DNA of 64,000 nucleotides from Chitinibacter tainanensis DSM 15459 (GCF_000429785.1 NZ_AUCN01000019.1:63670-127669); one strand, 5' to 3'; shown: positions 17,414-26,968, counted from the first letter of the stretch. Notes: generated from the letters alone by a model not told the origin. Translations and numbers: made by a program.

Positions 17414-18296
17414 ACGCTGGCAAGATCAGGCCGCCGGGCTCCGGCAACTGGTCAACCCGGTGAGCTGCCGTAGCATCAGCCTGTGTGGCGGGCGCGGCGA
17501 CGCCGGCACCACCACGCTGGTCATTCATCTGGCCGCCGCACTGGCCGAGCGCCAGCGTGAAGTGATGATTCTGGATGAATTTAGCGGCGCGCAAAATGTG
17601 GCCAACCGCCTGCACCTGCAGCAGGGTTTTACCCTTGAACATGTCTTGCGGCGTGAAGCCACACTGGCCGATTGCCTGATCGATACGCCGCTGAATGCCC
17701 AGCTTTTACCGCTGGCCAGCCGCCCACACAGCATGAGCCAGCTCAACGAAGCCGAGCAAAGCTGGCTGGCGGCCGAGTTTGAGGCGCTGACCGAGCATGT
17801 GGATTATCTGCTGCTCGATACCCGCCCGGCCGGGGGCAGCGGTATCCCGAGCCTGAGCCTGGCGGCCGACGATGTGGTGATTGTGCTTTCGGATCGCGCC
17901 GAATCTCTCACCGACGCCTATGCCGCCATCAAACAGCTGGCGCTCGATTATGCGCGGCGCGATTTTCGGGTGCTGGTAAATCGGGTGGATAATCTCACCG
18001 AAGCCATGGCGCTGTTTGAGCGCTTGCGCAGTGTATGCCAGCAGTTTCTGGGTAGCCTGCAGCTCAAACTGATCGGCTTTGTGCCCGAAGACGCCAAACT
18101 GAACCGCGCCATGCGTTTAGGCCGCAGCGTGCTGGAGGCCTACCCCGATACCGAGGCCAGTATTGCTCTGCGGCAATTGGCGGATGTGATCTTGCGCTGG
18201 ATACCCCCCACCACCATCAATGCCAGCCCGGGTCATTTTGTGCACCGGCTGGTGGAATCATCGCGCTTGCTCAGCGAAAGGCTGCAACATGGCTAA
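17406..18296 (+). CDS. flhG: FlhG/FleN/MotR-type MinD-like protein with degenerate P-loop
   Basis: A MinD/ParA-family partner of FlhF that limits flagellar number. 296 residues, starting at a GTG inside the end of flhF with GGGAG upstream. The deviant Walker A region reads GRGDAGTTTL (residues 29-38), against GKGGVGKTTL in active members: the signature Lys is Arg30, a Gly is Asp32 and the catalytic Lys is Thr35. The Walker B-like LLLDTRPAG is kept. ATP hydrolysis may therefore be weak or lost, although MotR-like relatives are also divergent here. It overlaps the next gene by 8 bp. Confidence 0.85.
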   Translation: MPKRWQDQAAGLRQLVNPVSCRSISLCGGRGDAGTTTLVIHLAAALAERQREVMILDEFSGAQNVANRLHLQQGFTLEHVLRREATLADCLIDTPLNAQLLPLASRPHSMSQLNEAEQSWLAAEFEALTEHVDYLLLDTRPAGGSGIPSLSLAADDVVIVLSDRAESLTDAYAAIKQLALDYARRDFRVLVNRVDNLTEAMALFERLRSVCQQFLGSLQLKLIGFVPEDAKLNRAMRLGRSVLEAYPDTEASIALRQLADVILRWIPPTTINASPGHFVHRLVESSRLLSERLQHG

Positions 18297-19392
18297 GCCC
18301 AGCGCAGCCGCCACGACCATTGCCGAGTCATTGCAGCTGCGCGCCGGAGGCTACGCCATCAGCGGCGAACTCACTTTACACAGCACCAGCCGGCTCTGGC
18401 CTGCCTGCCGCGCAATCGATTGGCAGGGCCAAACCCTCGATTTAGCCGCCGTCACTCGCGTGGATGGCGCCGGCGCCGCTTTGCTATTTGAATTAAGCCA
18501 AGCGGGCGCCCAACTGCAACATCTCTCGGCCGATGGCCAGCGCCTCTTACAGGCGCTCAACCCCAGCCAGCCACTACACATCCCCGCCCCAGCCGGTGAA
18601 CTACCACTGATCAGTCGCCTTGGCCGCGCCAGTAGCCTCTGGCTCAATGATTTGGCCGAGCAAATCAGTTTTATCGGCGAAGCGGCTGCCGCTTTCGCCC
18701 TCACCTTGCGCCGCCCGCAGTTATTGCGCCGTGCCGAGCTGTGGCGCCAGTGCGAGCAGGTGGGTGCCAATGCCCTGCCCATCATCAGCCTGATTGCGTT
18801 TTTGCTCGGGATTATTCTGGCGTTTCAATCGGCGATACCAATGCGGCAATTCGGGGCGGAAGTCTTTGTCGCCAACTTACTCGGCTTATCGGTGCTGCGC
18901 GAATTGGGGCCGCTGATGACCGCGATTGTGCTCGCCGGGCGCACCGGCGCGGCGTTTGCCGCCGAAATCGGCACCATGAAGGTCAATGAAGAAATCAACG
19001 CTTTGGTCACCTTTGGCTACCGGCCCATGAATTTTCTGGTACTGCCGCGCCTGCTGGCCGGCGCCCTGATGCTACCGTTGCTGGCGATTTGGGCCTCGGT
19101 GATCGCCCTCTTGGGTGGCGCCATCGTCTTGCAAGGGTTTGGGATTCCCTTGGCCACCTTCTGGACGCAGCTCAGCGGCCAAGTAACGCCGCTGGATATC
19201 CTTACCGGGCTGATCAAAGCGGTGGCCTTTGGGCTGGTTGTGGCCTCGGTGGGTTGCTTGCGCGGGCTGAGCACCGGCAATGGCGCCAGCGCCGTCGGCG
19301 CCTCGACCACCCGCGCAGTGGTGCAGATTTTGGTCTTGCTGGTGGTGACCGATGGCCTCTTTGCGGTGGTGTTCTACCACCTGGGATGGTAA
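18289..19392 (+). CDS. MlaE-family lipid ABC permease with N-terminal STAS domain
   Basis: The permease of an MCE-type lipid transporter. About 367 residues: residues ~1-95 form a STAS (MlaB-like) domain with LDLAAVTRVDGAGAALLFEL, then the MlaE domain with several membrane helices and the conserved FGAEVFVANLLGLSVLRELG and GRTGAAFAAEIGTMKVNEEI. In E. coli Mla the STAS protein MlaB is separate; here it is fused. The start ATG overlaps the flhG stop (ATGGCTAA) with AAAGG upstream, so translation is coupled to a flagellar gene. The transported lipid is unknown. Confidence 0.9.
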   Translation: MAKPSAAATTIAESLQLRAGGYAISGELTLHSTSRLWPACRAIDWQGQTLDLAAVTRVDGAGAALLFELSQAGAQLQHLSADGQRLLQALNPSQPLHIPAPAGELPLISRLGRASSLWLNDLAEQISFIGEAAAAFALTLRRPQLLRRAELWRQCEQVGANALPIISLIAFLLGIILAFQSAIPMRQFGAEVFVANLLGLSVLRELGPLMTAIVLAGRTGAAFAAEIGTMKVNEEINALVTFGYRPMNFLVLPRLLAGALMLPLLAIWASVIALLGGAIVLQGFGIPLATFWTQLSGQVTPLDILTGLIKAVAFGLVVASVGCLRGLSTGNGASAVGASTTRAVVQILVLLVVTDGLFAVVFYHLGW

Positions 19393-19394
19393 GC

Positions 19395-20165
19395 ATGCAG
19401 CCAGCGATTCAGGTGCGCGGATTAAGTTGTGGCTGGGGCGAGCGCCTGATTTTGCGCGAGCTGGATTTTGATATTCATACCGGCGAAGTGGTGACCATTC
19501 TGGGCGGCTCGGGCTGCGGCAAATCTACCTTGCTTAAACACCTGATCGGCCTCTACCCACCGCTGGCCGGCAGCATACTCATCCAGGGTAATGAGCTGGT
19601 GAGCGCAGATAATCAGGCACGCGAGCAGATACTGCGGATGATTGGTGTCATGTATCAATCCGGCGCGCTGTTTGGTTCGCTATCGATTTTGGATAATATC
19701 AAGCTCCCACTCGGCAGTTTCAGCCCGCTGGATACTGCGGCCATCGATACCTTAGCGCGCCTAAAGCTGCGCCTGGTGGGGCTGGAAGAATTTGCTGATT
19801 TTTACCCGGCGGAGCTATCGGGCGGGATGCAAAAACGCGCGGCCATCGCCCGGGCGATGGCGCTGGACCCGCAGATTTTATTTCTGGATGAGCCCTCCGC
19901 TGGCCTCGACCCGGTCACGTCAGCCGAGCTGGATCAGCTGATCCGCCGGCTGGCCGAAACGCAAGGCGTGACTATTGTGGTAGTCACCCACGAGCTGGCC
20001 AGCATTGCGGCGATTGCCGATCGGGCCATCATGCTGGATAAGTCCATCCAAGGTATTCTGGCCATCGACACCCCGGCTGCGCTGGCGGCAGCTAGCGATC
20101 CACGGGTGGCCCACTTTTTCCACGCTGCGCGCCCCGCCCGCGCCGGCACAGCGAGTGTGTTATGA
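19395..20165 (+). CDS. MlaF-type lipid ABC transporter ATPase
   Basis: The ATPase of the MCE lipid transporter. About 256 residues with Walker A GGSGCGKSTLLKHL, Q-loop MYQSGALFGSLS, signature ELSGGMQKRAAIARA, Walker B ILFLDEPSAGLDP and switch His in VVTHEL. The LSGGM(Q/R)KR form is typical of the MlaF/Ttg2A group. I prefer the ATG at 19395; an ATG at 19386 that overlaps the permease stop is also possible. It overlaps the next gene by 4 bp (ATGA). Confidence 0.93.
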   Translation: MQPAIQVRGLSCGWGERLILRELDFDIHTGEVVTILGGSGCGKSTLLKHLIGLYPPLAGSILIQGNELVSADNQAREQILRMIGVMYQSGALFGSLSILDNIKLPLGSFSPLDTAAIDTLARLKLRLVGLEEFADFYPAELSGGMQKRAAIARAMALDPQILFLDEPSAGLDPVTSAELDQLIRRLAETQGVTIVVVTHELASIAAIADRAIMLDKSIQGILAIDTPAALAAASDPRVAHFFHAARPARAGTASVL

Positions 20166-21208
20166 AGCAACCGTCTTACTTTCGCTTAGGATTATTCATC
20201 ATTTTCGCCATTTTGCTGGGCGCAGCCCTGCTGATTGGCGTGGGCAGCGGCCGCTGGTGGCAACCGCGCAGCACACTGGAAACCTATTTCAATGAATCGG
20301 TAAAAGGCCTCGATATTGGCTCGAAAGTGCGTTACCGCGGGGTGGCGATTGGCGAGGTCACCGCCATTACCTTTACCTACAGCCGTTATCAAGGCGAGCT
20401 GCCCGCGGCCCAGCGCCAGCAATATGTCCTGGTGGAAGCCCAGCTTGATCATGCCATTCTGGGCGAACCGGCGGCGGGCGAGAGCGCACAAGCGCAGTTA
20501 AATCGCGAAATCAGCAAAGGCTTGCGGGTTAAACTTTCGCCGCAGGGCCTTACCGGCACCAGCTATCTGGAAATCGATTACGAAAACCCGCGTGATAACC
20601 CGCCCCTGCCCATTCAGTGGAAACCCGAAAATCTGTATATCCCCTCGGCCAATAGCACGGTGAATCAGCTGGTGAGCAGTGCCCAAGATCTGATGGCCAA
20701 AATGCAGCGGCTGGATCTGAATGAATCCATCGGGCTCTTTAACCAGACGTTACGCACCCTCAACACCAAACTTGATCAGCTCGATACTGCTAATCTCAGC
20801 CGGCAAAGCACCCAGCTCTTACGCACCGTCAATGGCCTGCCTCTGGCGCAAATTGCCAGTGAAAGCTCGGCCCTGATTCAGGAAGTGCGCACCAGCAATC
20901 AGCAGCTGGGCACGATGCTGGCTGATCCGTCTTTGCAGCAGGCGGCGCGACATCTGGCCAGCGCCGCCCAATCGGCGGATCGCCTACTGTCGGGGCCGGA
21001 GCTAAGCCAAACCGTGGCGCGGCTTGATGCCATTACCGCTAGGCTAGATCGCCTGAGCGGCCAGCGCGAAGGCGATGTGCAGCAAATCATCGATAATCTC
21101 AATGCCACCAGCAGCAATCTGAAAGCCCTGAGCGAACAGGCCAAACAACGCCCCAGTTCGCTGCTGTTTGATCAATATCCACCGCGTTACACGCCGCCTA
21201 AGCCATGA
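20162..21208 (+). CDS. MCE-domain (MlaD-family) lipid-binding protein
   Basis: A periplasmic MCE protein anchored by one N-terminal helix (LGLFIIFAILLGAALLIGVG). 348 residues with a single MCE domain (residues ~40-140: VKGLDIGSKVRYRGVAIGEV, GLRVKLSPQGLTGTSYLEI), then a long helical, coiled-coil-like C-terminal region. Family members form hexamers that carry phospholipids across the periplasm. The length and long helical tail resemble MCE proteins that span the periplasm more than the short E. coli MlaD. It overlaps both neighbours by 4 bp. Confidence 0.92.
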   Translation: MKQPSYFRLGLFIIFAILLGAALLIGVGSGRWWQPRSTLETYFNESVKGLDIGSKVRYRGVAIGEVTAITFTYSRYQGELPAAQRQQYVLVEAQLDHAILGEPAAGESAQAQLNREISKGLRVKLSPQGLTGTSYLEIDYENPRDNPPLPIQWKPENLYIPSANSTVNQLVSSAQDLMAKMQRLDLNESIGLFNQTLRTLNTKLDQLDTANLSRQSTQLLRTVNGLPLAQIASESSALIQEVRTSNQQLGTMLADPSLQQAARHLASAAQSADRLLSGPELSQTVARLDAITARLDRLSGQREGDVQQIIDNLNATSSNLKALSEQAKQRPSSLLFDQYPPRYTPPKP

Positions 21209-21780
21209 AAAAACTGCTTTGTTTGTTGCTGCTGTGCTGCACCGCCTGCAGCTCTACCCCACCAGCGCGGCAGGATTTTCTGCTGCAAGCCAGTCGCACG
21301 GGCAGCGCCCAAAGCGTCCGTTTTGGCGCGCTGCAAGTGCAAGAGCTGCGCGCGGCGCCGCCTTTTCGCGATAGCGCACTGGTTTATCGCGAAACAGCGC
21401 AGCGCTTTGTGGCCGACCCCTACCATGGTTTTCTTGCCCCACCGCCAGTACAGCTGAGCCAAAATCTGCGCCAATGGCTGCGCAGCAGCGGTTTATTTGC
21501 CCAAGTACTGCCCAGCGCAGGCAGCGCTGCCAGCAGCTGGCTGTTGGAGGGTGAATTACTCGCGCTGTATATCGATGTGAGCGATCCGGCCCAGCCCGCT
21601 GCGGTGCTGGAGCTGCAATTGCAGCTGCATCGCGGCACGCAAAGCTTTAGCTACCCGCTGGCGATCCGTGAAGCACTGGGCAGCGCCGAGCCTGAGGCCG
21701 CCGCCGCCGGTCTGCAGCGGGCGCTGAGCCGCGCACTGACGCAATTAGAGCAACAACTGACTTCGTCAAAAGCGGATTAG
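21205..21780 (+). CDS. ABC-type transport auxiliary lipoprotein (PqiC/YmbA family)
   Basis: A 191-residue outer-membrane lipoprotein with signal peptide MKKLLCLLLLCCTACSS, where lipidation is likely at the Cys before SS. The mature part fits the PqiC/DUF330 fold seen with MCE systems (RFGALQVQELRAAPPFRDS, LVYRETAQRFVADPYHGFL). It is thought to be the outer-membrane end of the lipid conduit. Together with the preceding three genes it forms a complete inner-membrane to outer-membrane lipid transport set. Confidence 0.85.
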   Translation: MKKLLCLLLLCCTACSSTPPARQDFLLQASRTGSAQSVRFGALQVQELRAAPPFRDSALVYRETAQRFVADPYHGFLAPPPVQLSQNLRQWLRSSGLFAQVLPSAGSAASSWLLEGELLALYIDVSDPAQPAAVLELQLQLHRGTQSFSYPLAIREALGSAEPEAAAAGLQRALSRALTQLEQQLTSSKAD

Positions 21781-21818
21781 TCAGCTACACTAAAAGCCGA
21801 TTTGAATTCACCCGTCTT

Positions 21819-22559
21819 ATGTCAGCTCACCGCGCCCTCTCCCTTTATCGCAGCACCCAAAGCAGCAGCGAAGAAGATCGCGTGCAGCAGCACGCGCCCT
21901 TGGTGCGCAAAATTGCCTATCACATGATGAGCAAGCTGCCGGCCAGCGTCGAAGTGGATGATTTGATTCAAGTTGGCCTGATGGGGCTGATGGAAGCGGC
22001 GCGCAATTTTGATCCGGAAGCCGGCGTGCTGTTTGAAACCTTTGCCAGCCAGCGCATTCGGGGCGCCATGCTCGATGAGCTGCGCAACGCCGACTGGCTC
22101 CCGCGGCAAGCGCGCAAAAACATGCGCGAGATCGAAAAAGCGATTGTCGCGCTGGAACAACAGCAAGGCCGCGCGCCCACCGAGGGCGAAGTGGCACGCC
22201 AGCTGGGCATTGAGCTGGCCGATTATCAAGCCATGCTGGGCGAAGCCCGTGGCCATCAGCTGGTGCATTACGAAGATTTCGAAGAAGATGGCGATAATGA
22301 TCAGCTCGATCAGTATGCTGCCGATCACAAAGCCAACCCCATCGATATTCTGAGCGACGGCCGTTTTCGCGGTCAGTTGATCGAAGCCATTGGCCTTTTG
22401 CCCGAGCGCGAAAAACTGCTGATGGCGCTGTATTACGACGAAGAGCTGAATCTGAAAGAAATCGGCGCCGTACTGGGCGTTTCCGAATCAAGGGTGTGCC
22501 AACTGCATGCGCAAGCGGTGGCCCGTTTGCGCAGCAAACTCAAAGACTGGCTGAGTTAA
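21819..22559 (+). CDS. fliA: Flagellar sigma factor FliA (sigma-28)
   Basis: The sigma factor for late flagellar genes. 246 residues with region 2 (VDDLIQVGLMGLMEAARNFD, FETFASQRIRGAMLDELR), region 3 and region 4 (LKEIGAVLGVSESRVCQLHAQ). It sits 38 bases after the lipid-transport lipoprotein gene, and its stop codon directly abuts the motC start. Confidence 0.96.
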   Translation: MSAHRALSLYRSTQSSSEEDRVQQHAPLVRKIAYHMMSKLPASVEVDDLIQVGLMGLMEAARNFDPEAGVLFETFASQRIRGAMLDELRNADWLPRQARKNMREIEKAIVALEQQQGRAPTEGEVARQLGIELADYQAMLGEARGHQLVHYEDFEEDGDNDQLDQYAADHKANPIDILSDGRFRGQLIEAIGLLPEREKLLMALYYDEELNLKEIGAVLGVSESRVCQLHAQAVARLRSKLKDWLS

Positions 22560-23303
22560 ATGGATAAAATCAGTGTATTTGGCATCATCCTCGGCCTGAC
22601 GGCCATTGTGCTTGGCCACTGGCTGGAAGGCGGGCACATTGGCTCGTTGGTGCAATTTACCGCCTTTCTGATCGTGATCGGCGGCACCACCGGGGCGGTG
22701 ATGCTGCAAACCGAAATGCGCCATTTCGTCGCCGGCATCAAAATGCTGCGCTGGATTTTTATCCCCCCGAATATGGATTTTCGCAAAATCCTCGCCACCC
22801 TGATGAATTGGGGCCAGCAGGCTCGCCGGGGTGGTTTGCTCGCGCTCGAAGCCTACGTCAATAGCGAAAAAGATCCGTTTGTGAAACGCGGCCTCACCAT
22901 GGTGGTGGATGGCGCCGAGCCCGATACCGTGCGCCGCGCGCTGGAGCTGGATATCGATGCCTACGAAGATCAAGCCCGCGCTGCGATCAAAATCTGGGAA
23001 TCCGCCGGCGGCTACAGCCCCACCTTCGGGATTTTGGGCGCGGTACTGGGGCTGATTCATGTGATGGAAAACCTTACCGATCCATCCAAACTCGGTGCCG
23101 GGATTGCCGTGGCCTTTGTGGCCACCATCTACGGCGTAGGTGCGGCCAACTTATTGCTGCTGCCGATCGCCAATAAGCTCAAGCATTATGTGATGCTCGA
23201 AGTGCGCCGACGTGAAATGGTGGCCGAGGGGCTGGTAACCATCGCCAATGGCGAAAATCCGCGCCTACTCGAAAACAAGCTGGCAGGTTTCCTGCACCAC
23301 TAA
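22560..23303 (+). CDS. motC: Flagellar stator protein MotC (MotA family)
   Basis: A proton-channel stator subunit of the MotA/MotC/TolQ family. 247 residues with membrane helices near residues 6-50 and 145-205, the conserved PTFGILGAVLGLIHVMENL and GVGAANLLLLPIANKLK, and a cytosolic loop that contacts FliG. It starts directly after the fliA stop. MotC usually has its OmpA-like partner MotD next to it; here the next gene is an unrelated acyltransferase, so the partner must be elsewhere. Confidence 0.93.
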   Translation: MDKISVFGIILGLTAIVLGHWLEGGHIGSLVQFTAFLIVIGGTTGAVMLQTEMRHFVAGIKMLRWIFIPPNMDFRKILATLMNWGQQARRGGLLALEAYVNSEKDPFVKRGLTMVVDGAEPDTVRRALELDIDAYEDQARAAIKIWESAGGYSPTFGILGAVLGLIHVMENLTDPSKLGAGIAVAFVATIYGVGAANLLLLPIANKLKHYVMLEVRRREMVAEGLVTIANGENPRLLENKLAGFLHH

Positions 23304-23319
23304 TACCCGCGCAGGTATT
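23302..23319. repeat. AATACC...GGTATT inverted repeat after motC
   Basis: AATACC, loop CGCGCA, GGTATT begins at the motC stop codon. It is a short hairpin without a T-run and one of several ATACC-based inverted repeats in the window. The 130 bases that follow up to the next gene show no other element. Confidence 0.5.
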
Positions 23320-23450
23320 GATCTAAAAGCATTATCTATCAAGACTTTCAGCGCGATACCCCAGCCGAAGCTCCTCATCCCCACAGCCTCGCGGCAAAGC
23401 GGCCAGCCAGCCGCTATAGTCAGCTTATCCCACCCATCGCGGGGCAAGCC

Positions 23451-24197
23451 ATGCAGACTTTGCTGCTCCTCAGCTGGCGCTTACTCGGCTGGCTTGATCT
23501 ACTATTCTTTACCCTGCTGATGGTATTGCTCGCTATGCTGCCCCAGCGCTGGCTTAGCCGTCTATACCCAGCACTATTTCATCGCTGGTGTCGCTGTTTT
23601 GTTCGCGCACTGGGGGTTCAATTACGCTTGCATCAGCACTACCCCGGGCCACTGCCAGCGCAATTTATCCTGATCGCCAATCACCCCTCCGCATTGGAAG
23701 ACGTCGGAATTCCGGCGCTGTTTCCAGTGCGCAGCTTGGCCAAACACGAGGTGCGCGATTGGTGGCTGGTCGGGCGAATTGCCGCCGCGGCCGGTACGCT
23801 GTTTGTGGAGCGAGAGAACAAAGCTTCGCGCCAAGCGGCACAGCAGGCGCTGATCGCAGCAGTGCAAGCTGGGCACAATATTGCGCTCTACCCAGAAGGC
23901 GGCTGCAAAGGCCGCTGGCTGGCGCCGCGCTTTCTACACGGCGCGTTTGTCACTGCACAAGCCACTGGCGTGCCGTTGCTACCCGTATTTTTGCACCACG
24001 AGGCGCAGGCCGATTTTGAATGGGGGCCGGGCGAAACCTTGCTGCAAAAAATCTGGCGCATTAGCACTAGTCGCAACCGGGTGGTGCATTATCACGTGTT
24101 CGCCCCGATCGATCCGGCCAGCCAGCCGGATAAAGAGCAGCTCAATGCGCAGGTTTACGCGCAATACCAAGCCTGGCAAGCGCGCTTTTTGCAATAA
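23451..24197 (+). CDS. PlsC-like 1-acylglycerol-3-phosphate acyltransferase
   Basis: A membrane acyltransferase of the LPLAT family, 248 residues, with an N-terminal hydrophobic segment (~1-35). The catalytic box reads NHPSALEDV: four residues after His comes Glu where most PlsC enzymes have Asp (HX4E rather than HX4D). The second block reads LYPEGGCKG instead of FPEGTR. It probably acylates lysophosphatidate or another lysolipid, but the box changes leave the acceptor open. Single gene between motC and ftsK. Confidence 0.8.
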   Translation: MQTLLLLSWRLLGWLDLLFFTLLMVLLAMLPQRWLSRLYPALFHRWCRCFVRALGVQLRLHQHYPGPLPAQFILIANHPSALEDVGIPALFPVRSLAKHEVRDWWLVGRIAAAAGTLFVERENKASRQAAQQALIAAVQAGHNIALYPEGGCKGRWLAPRFLHGAFVTAQATGVPLLPVFLHHEAQADFEWGPGETLLQKIWRISTSRNRVVHYHVFAPIDPASQPDKEQLNAQVYAQYQAWQARFLQ

Positions 24198-24321
24198 AGC
24201 CCCACGCCGCCACAGCTGACACGCCCACGACAGATAAATATGCCGCATTAGTCGCTTTTCTGCTGCAGTGCGCAGCCCAGCCGTTATAATCGCGAAAGCG
24301 TTTGTCCATCAGCCCCACACC

Positions 24322-26724
24322 ATGCCCCTGTTTCGCAAGAAAAACGTCCCCAATGTCTCGACCCGGCCGGCCCTGCCTGCGCCCGTGGCCAATTTACTGC
24401 GCGAGTCTTGGTGGCTGCTGCTAGTGGTACTGCTGGGCTTTGTCTTGCTCGCCCTCACCAGCTACCACCGCTCGGATCCGGGCTGGTCGCACAGCGCCAC
24501 CGAGGCCATGATCCACAATCGCGGCGGCGCGTTTGGCGCCTGGCTAGCCGATGTGTTGCTCTATACCTTTGGCGTCTCAGCCTGGTGGTGGACGCTCTTT
24601 CTGGTGGCGGCGATCTTATGGGGCTACCGCCGGATTGACCGAGTCACCGAGTCATCGCGCCCGGTGGTCTTGCTGGCCTGCATTGGCTTTGTGTTTATCC
24701 TGCTCTCCAGCAGCAGTCTGGAAGCGCTGCGCCTACATAGCCTCACACTGGAGCTACCGCACAAGCCGGGCGGTATTCTGGGGCTTAGCTTGGGCGGCTG
24801 GCTAATGGCGAATTTTGGCTTTAGTGGCGCCACCATGCTGCTGTTCGCCAGCTTTGGGCTGGGCGTATCGCTATTTACCGGGCTCTCATGGCTTAATCTC
24901 ATGGAAAACCTCGGCGCGGCCATCGAATGGGCTGCGCTGAAAGTGGCCGATGGCATCCAGGCCGCCCACGATCGCCGGATCGGCCGCATGACCAAGCGCG
25001 CCCGCGAAGAGCAAGTACAAGCCGCGAAAAAGAAACAAGATGACAAAGCCCCGCTGATTATTGCCCAAGCCCCGGCCGAAGTGCCGGTGGCGAAAAAACT
25101 CGAACGCGAAAAGAAAGAACAGGAAAAACTGCAGGCCGAACAAGCCCGGCAAGCGGCGCAGCCCATGCTCTTTGCTGAAGATGAGCTGCCGCCACCGCCA
25201 CCACCCGCCCCACGCAAAGTCGTACAACCTATCGTCAGCGAAGGTGATTTACCCGCTTTAAGCCTGCTCACCCCGGCGCCCCAAGCGCAGGAAACCATTA
25301 GCAAGGAAACGCTGGAATTCACATCCCAGCTGATCGAGCGCAAGCTGGCGGACTTCAATGTCGAAGTCAAAGTCGTCGCGGCCTACCCGGGCCCGGTGAT
25401 TACCCGCTATGAAATCGAGCCGGCGGTTGGGGTGAAAGGCGCGCAGATTGTGAATCTGATGAAAGACCTGGCCCGTGCATTGGGGCTGGTGTCGATTCGC
25501 GTGGTGGAGACCATTCCGGGCAAAACCTATATGGGGCTGGAATTACCCAACCCGACCCGGCAAATGATCCGGCTGGCCGAAATTATGTCCAGCGAGCCTT
25601 ATCAGGCTTCCAATAGCAAATTGACCCTGGTACTGGGTAAAGACATCACCGGCAAACCGATTGTCACGGATCTGGCCAAAGCACCGCACATGCTGGTGGC
25701 CGGTACCACCGGCTCGGGTAAATCGGTGGGCGTGAATGCGATGATTCTGTCGCTGGTGTACAAAGCCACGCCCGAAGATGTGCGCTTTATCATGATCGAC
25801 CCGAAAATGCTGGAGCTATCGATTTACGACGGCATTCCGCATTTGCTGGCGCCGGTGGTCACCGATATGAAGTTGGCGGCCAACGCCTTGAATTGGTGCG
25901 TGGCCGAGATGGAAAAACGCTACCGGCTGATGAGCGCGCTGGGCGTGCGCAATATTTCCGGTTACAACCAGAAAGTGCGCGACGCCGCCAAGGCCGGTCA
26001 GAAACTCACCAATCCGTTCACGCTCACGCCAGATAATCCCGAGCCGCTGGAGCACCTGCCCTTTATTGTGGTGGTGGTCGATGAATTTGCCGACTTGATG
26101 ATGGTGGCGGGTAAGAAAATCGAAGAGCTGATCGCGCGGCTGGCGCAAAAAGCCCGCGCCGCTGGTATACACCTGATCTTGGCCACCCAGCGCCCGTCGG
26201 TGGATGTGATTACCGGCCTAATCAAGGCCAATATCCCGACCCGACTGGCGTTTCAGGTCTCGAGTAAAGTCGACAGCCGTACGATTCTCGACCAGATGGG
26301 CGCCGAGGCGCTGCTGGGGCAAGGGGATATGCTGTTTCTGCCACCGGGTAGTGGTTACCCCTTGCGGGTACATGGCGCCTTTGTGGCCGATGATGAAGTG
26401 CATCGCGTGGTGGACGCCCTCAAAGCACTGGGCGAGCCTGACTATATCGAAGGCATTTTGAATGGCGGTTTTGAGGCTGAAGCTGCGGGCAATGCGCCGT
26501 GGGCGACCGACGGCAGCGCTGGCGATGAGAGCGACCCGCTGTATGACGAAGCCGTCGCCTTTGTGCTGAAAAGTCGCCGTGCGTCGATTTCCTCGGTGCA
26601 AAGACAACTCAGAATCGGTTATAATCGCGCCGCGCGTCTGATCGAACAGATGGAAAGCGCCGGCCTGGTTAGCGCGATGGAAAGTAACGGCAACCGGACT
26701 GTACTGGCGCCAGCCAGTGAATAA
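24322..26724 (+). CDS. ftsK: DNA translocase FtsK
   Basis: A septal DNA pump that moves chromosome dimers to the dif site at division. About 800 residues: four membrane helices in residues ~20-180, a short charged linker (~215-310, rich in K/E then P), the RecA-like motor with Walker [11 protein letters not shown] (Lys467), and a C-terminal gamma winged-helix domain ([20 protein letters not shown]) that reads KOPS signals. The linker is much shorter than in E. coli FtsK. I use the ATG at 24322. A perfect -10 TATAAT lies at 24285-24290. Confidence 0.95.
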   Translation: MPLFRKKNVPNVSTRPALPAPVANLLRESWWLLLVVLLGFVLLALTSYHRSDPGWSHSATEAMIHNRGGAFGAWLADVLLYTFGVSAWWWTLFLVAAILWGYRRIDRVTESSRPVVLLACIGFVFILLSSSSLEALRLHSLTLELPHKPGGILGLSLGGWLMANFGFSGATMLLFASFGLGVSLFTGLSWLNLMENLGAAIEWAALKVADGIQAAHDRRIGRMTKRAREEQVQAAKKKQDDKAPLIIAQAPAEVPVAKKLEREKKEQEKLQAEQARQAAQPMLFAEDELPPPPPPAPRKVVQPIVSEGDLPALSLLTPAPQAQETISKETLEFTSQLIERKLADFNVEVKVVAAYPGPVITRYEIEPAVGVKGAQIVNLMKDLARALGLVSIRVVETIPGKTYMGLELPNPTRQMIRLAEIMSSEPYQASNSKLTLVLGKDITGKPIVTDLAKAPHMLVAGTTGSGKSVGVNAMILSLVYKATPEDVRFIMIDPKMLELSIYDGIPHLLAPVVTDMKLAANALNWCVAEMEKRYRLMSALGVRNISGYNQKVRDAAKAGQKLTNPFTLTPDNPEPLEHLPFIVVVVDEFADLMMVAGKKIEELIARLAQKARAAGIHLILATQRPSVDVITGLIKANIPTRLAFQVSSKVDSRTILDQMGAEALLGQGDMLFLPPGSGYPLRVHGAFVADDEVHRVVDALKALGEPDYIEGILNGGFEAEAAGNAPWATDGSAGDESDPLYDEAVAFVLKSRRASISSVQRQLRIGYNRAARLIEQMESAGLVSAMESNGNRTVLAPASE

Positions 26725-26901
26725 CAAATCATTGAAAAGACTGATCTTCCTTGATTTGTCAGCCCTCCAATGACAGGCGGCTACACCTTTCGGGATGGGC
26801 AAAACGGCCAGCTGTACCACACGACCCCCGCCGCAGGCGTGGCTGGAATGTGGCAATCTGGCACACTTATTCCGACTAACCCAGCAAATCGCAATTCGGG
26901 C

Positions 26902-26931
26902 TTGAGCTCGAGGTGCTTTTTGTGATATAAA
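26902..26931 (+). promoter_or_regulatory. rpmB-rpmG promoter candidate
   Basis: -35 TTGAGC (26902-26907), 18-base spacer, -10 TATAAA (26926-26931), 38 bases before the rpmB start. The rest of the 244-base gap after ftsK contains only a 52-codon ORF that I do not accept as a gene. Confidence 0.55.
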
Positions 26932-26968
26932 CGTGGACTTTTCCAGTTCCGACGTTAGGACAAGAATC

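Noticed and set aside
19089-19394. Extended N-terminus of the MlaF-type ATPase
   Set aside because: It lies in another frame of the permease gene; the conserved ABC domain starts right after 19395.
26771-26926. A 52-codon plus-strand ORF between ftsK and rpmB (MTGGYTFRDGQNG...)
   Set aside because: No ribosome binding site, no recognisable family, and it runs into the rpmB promoter region. Likely chance.
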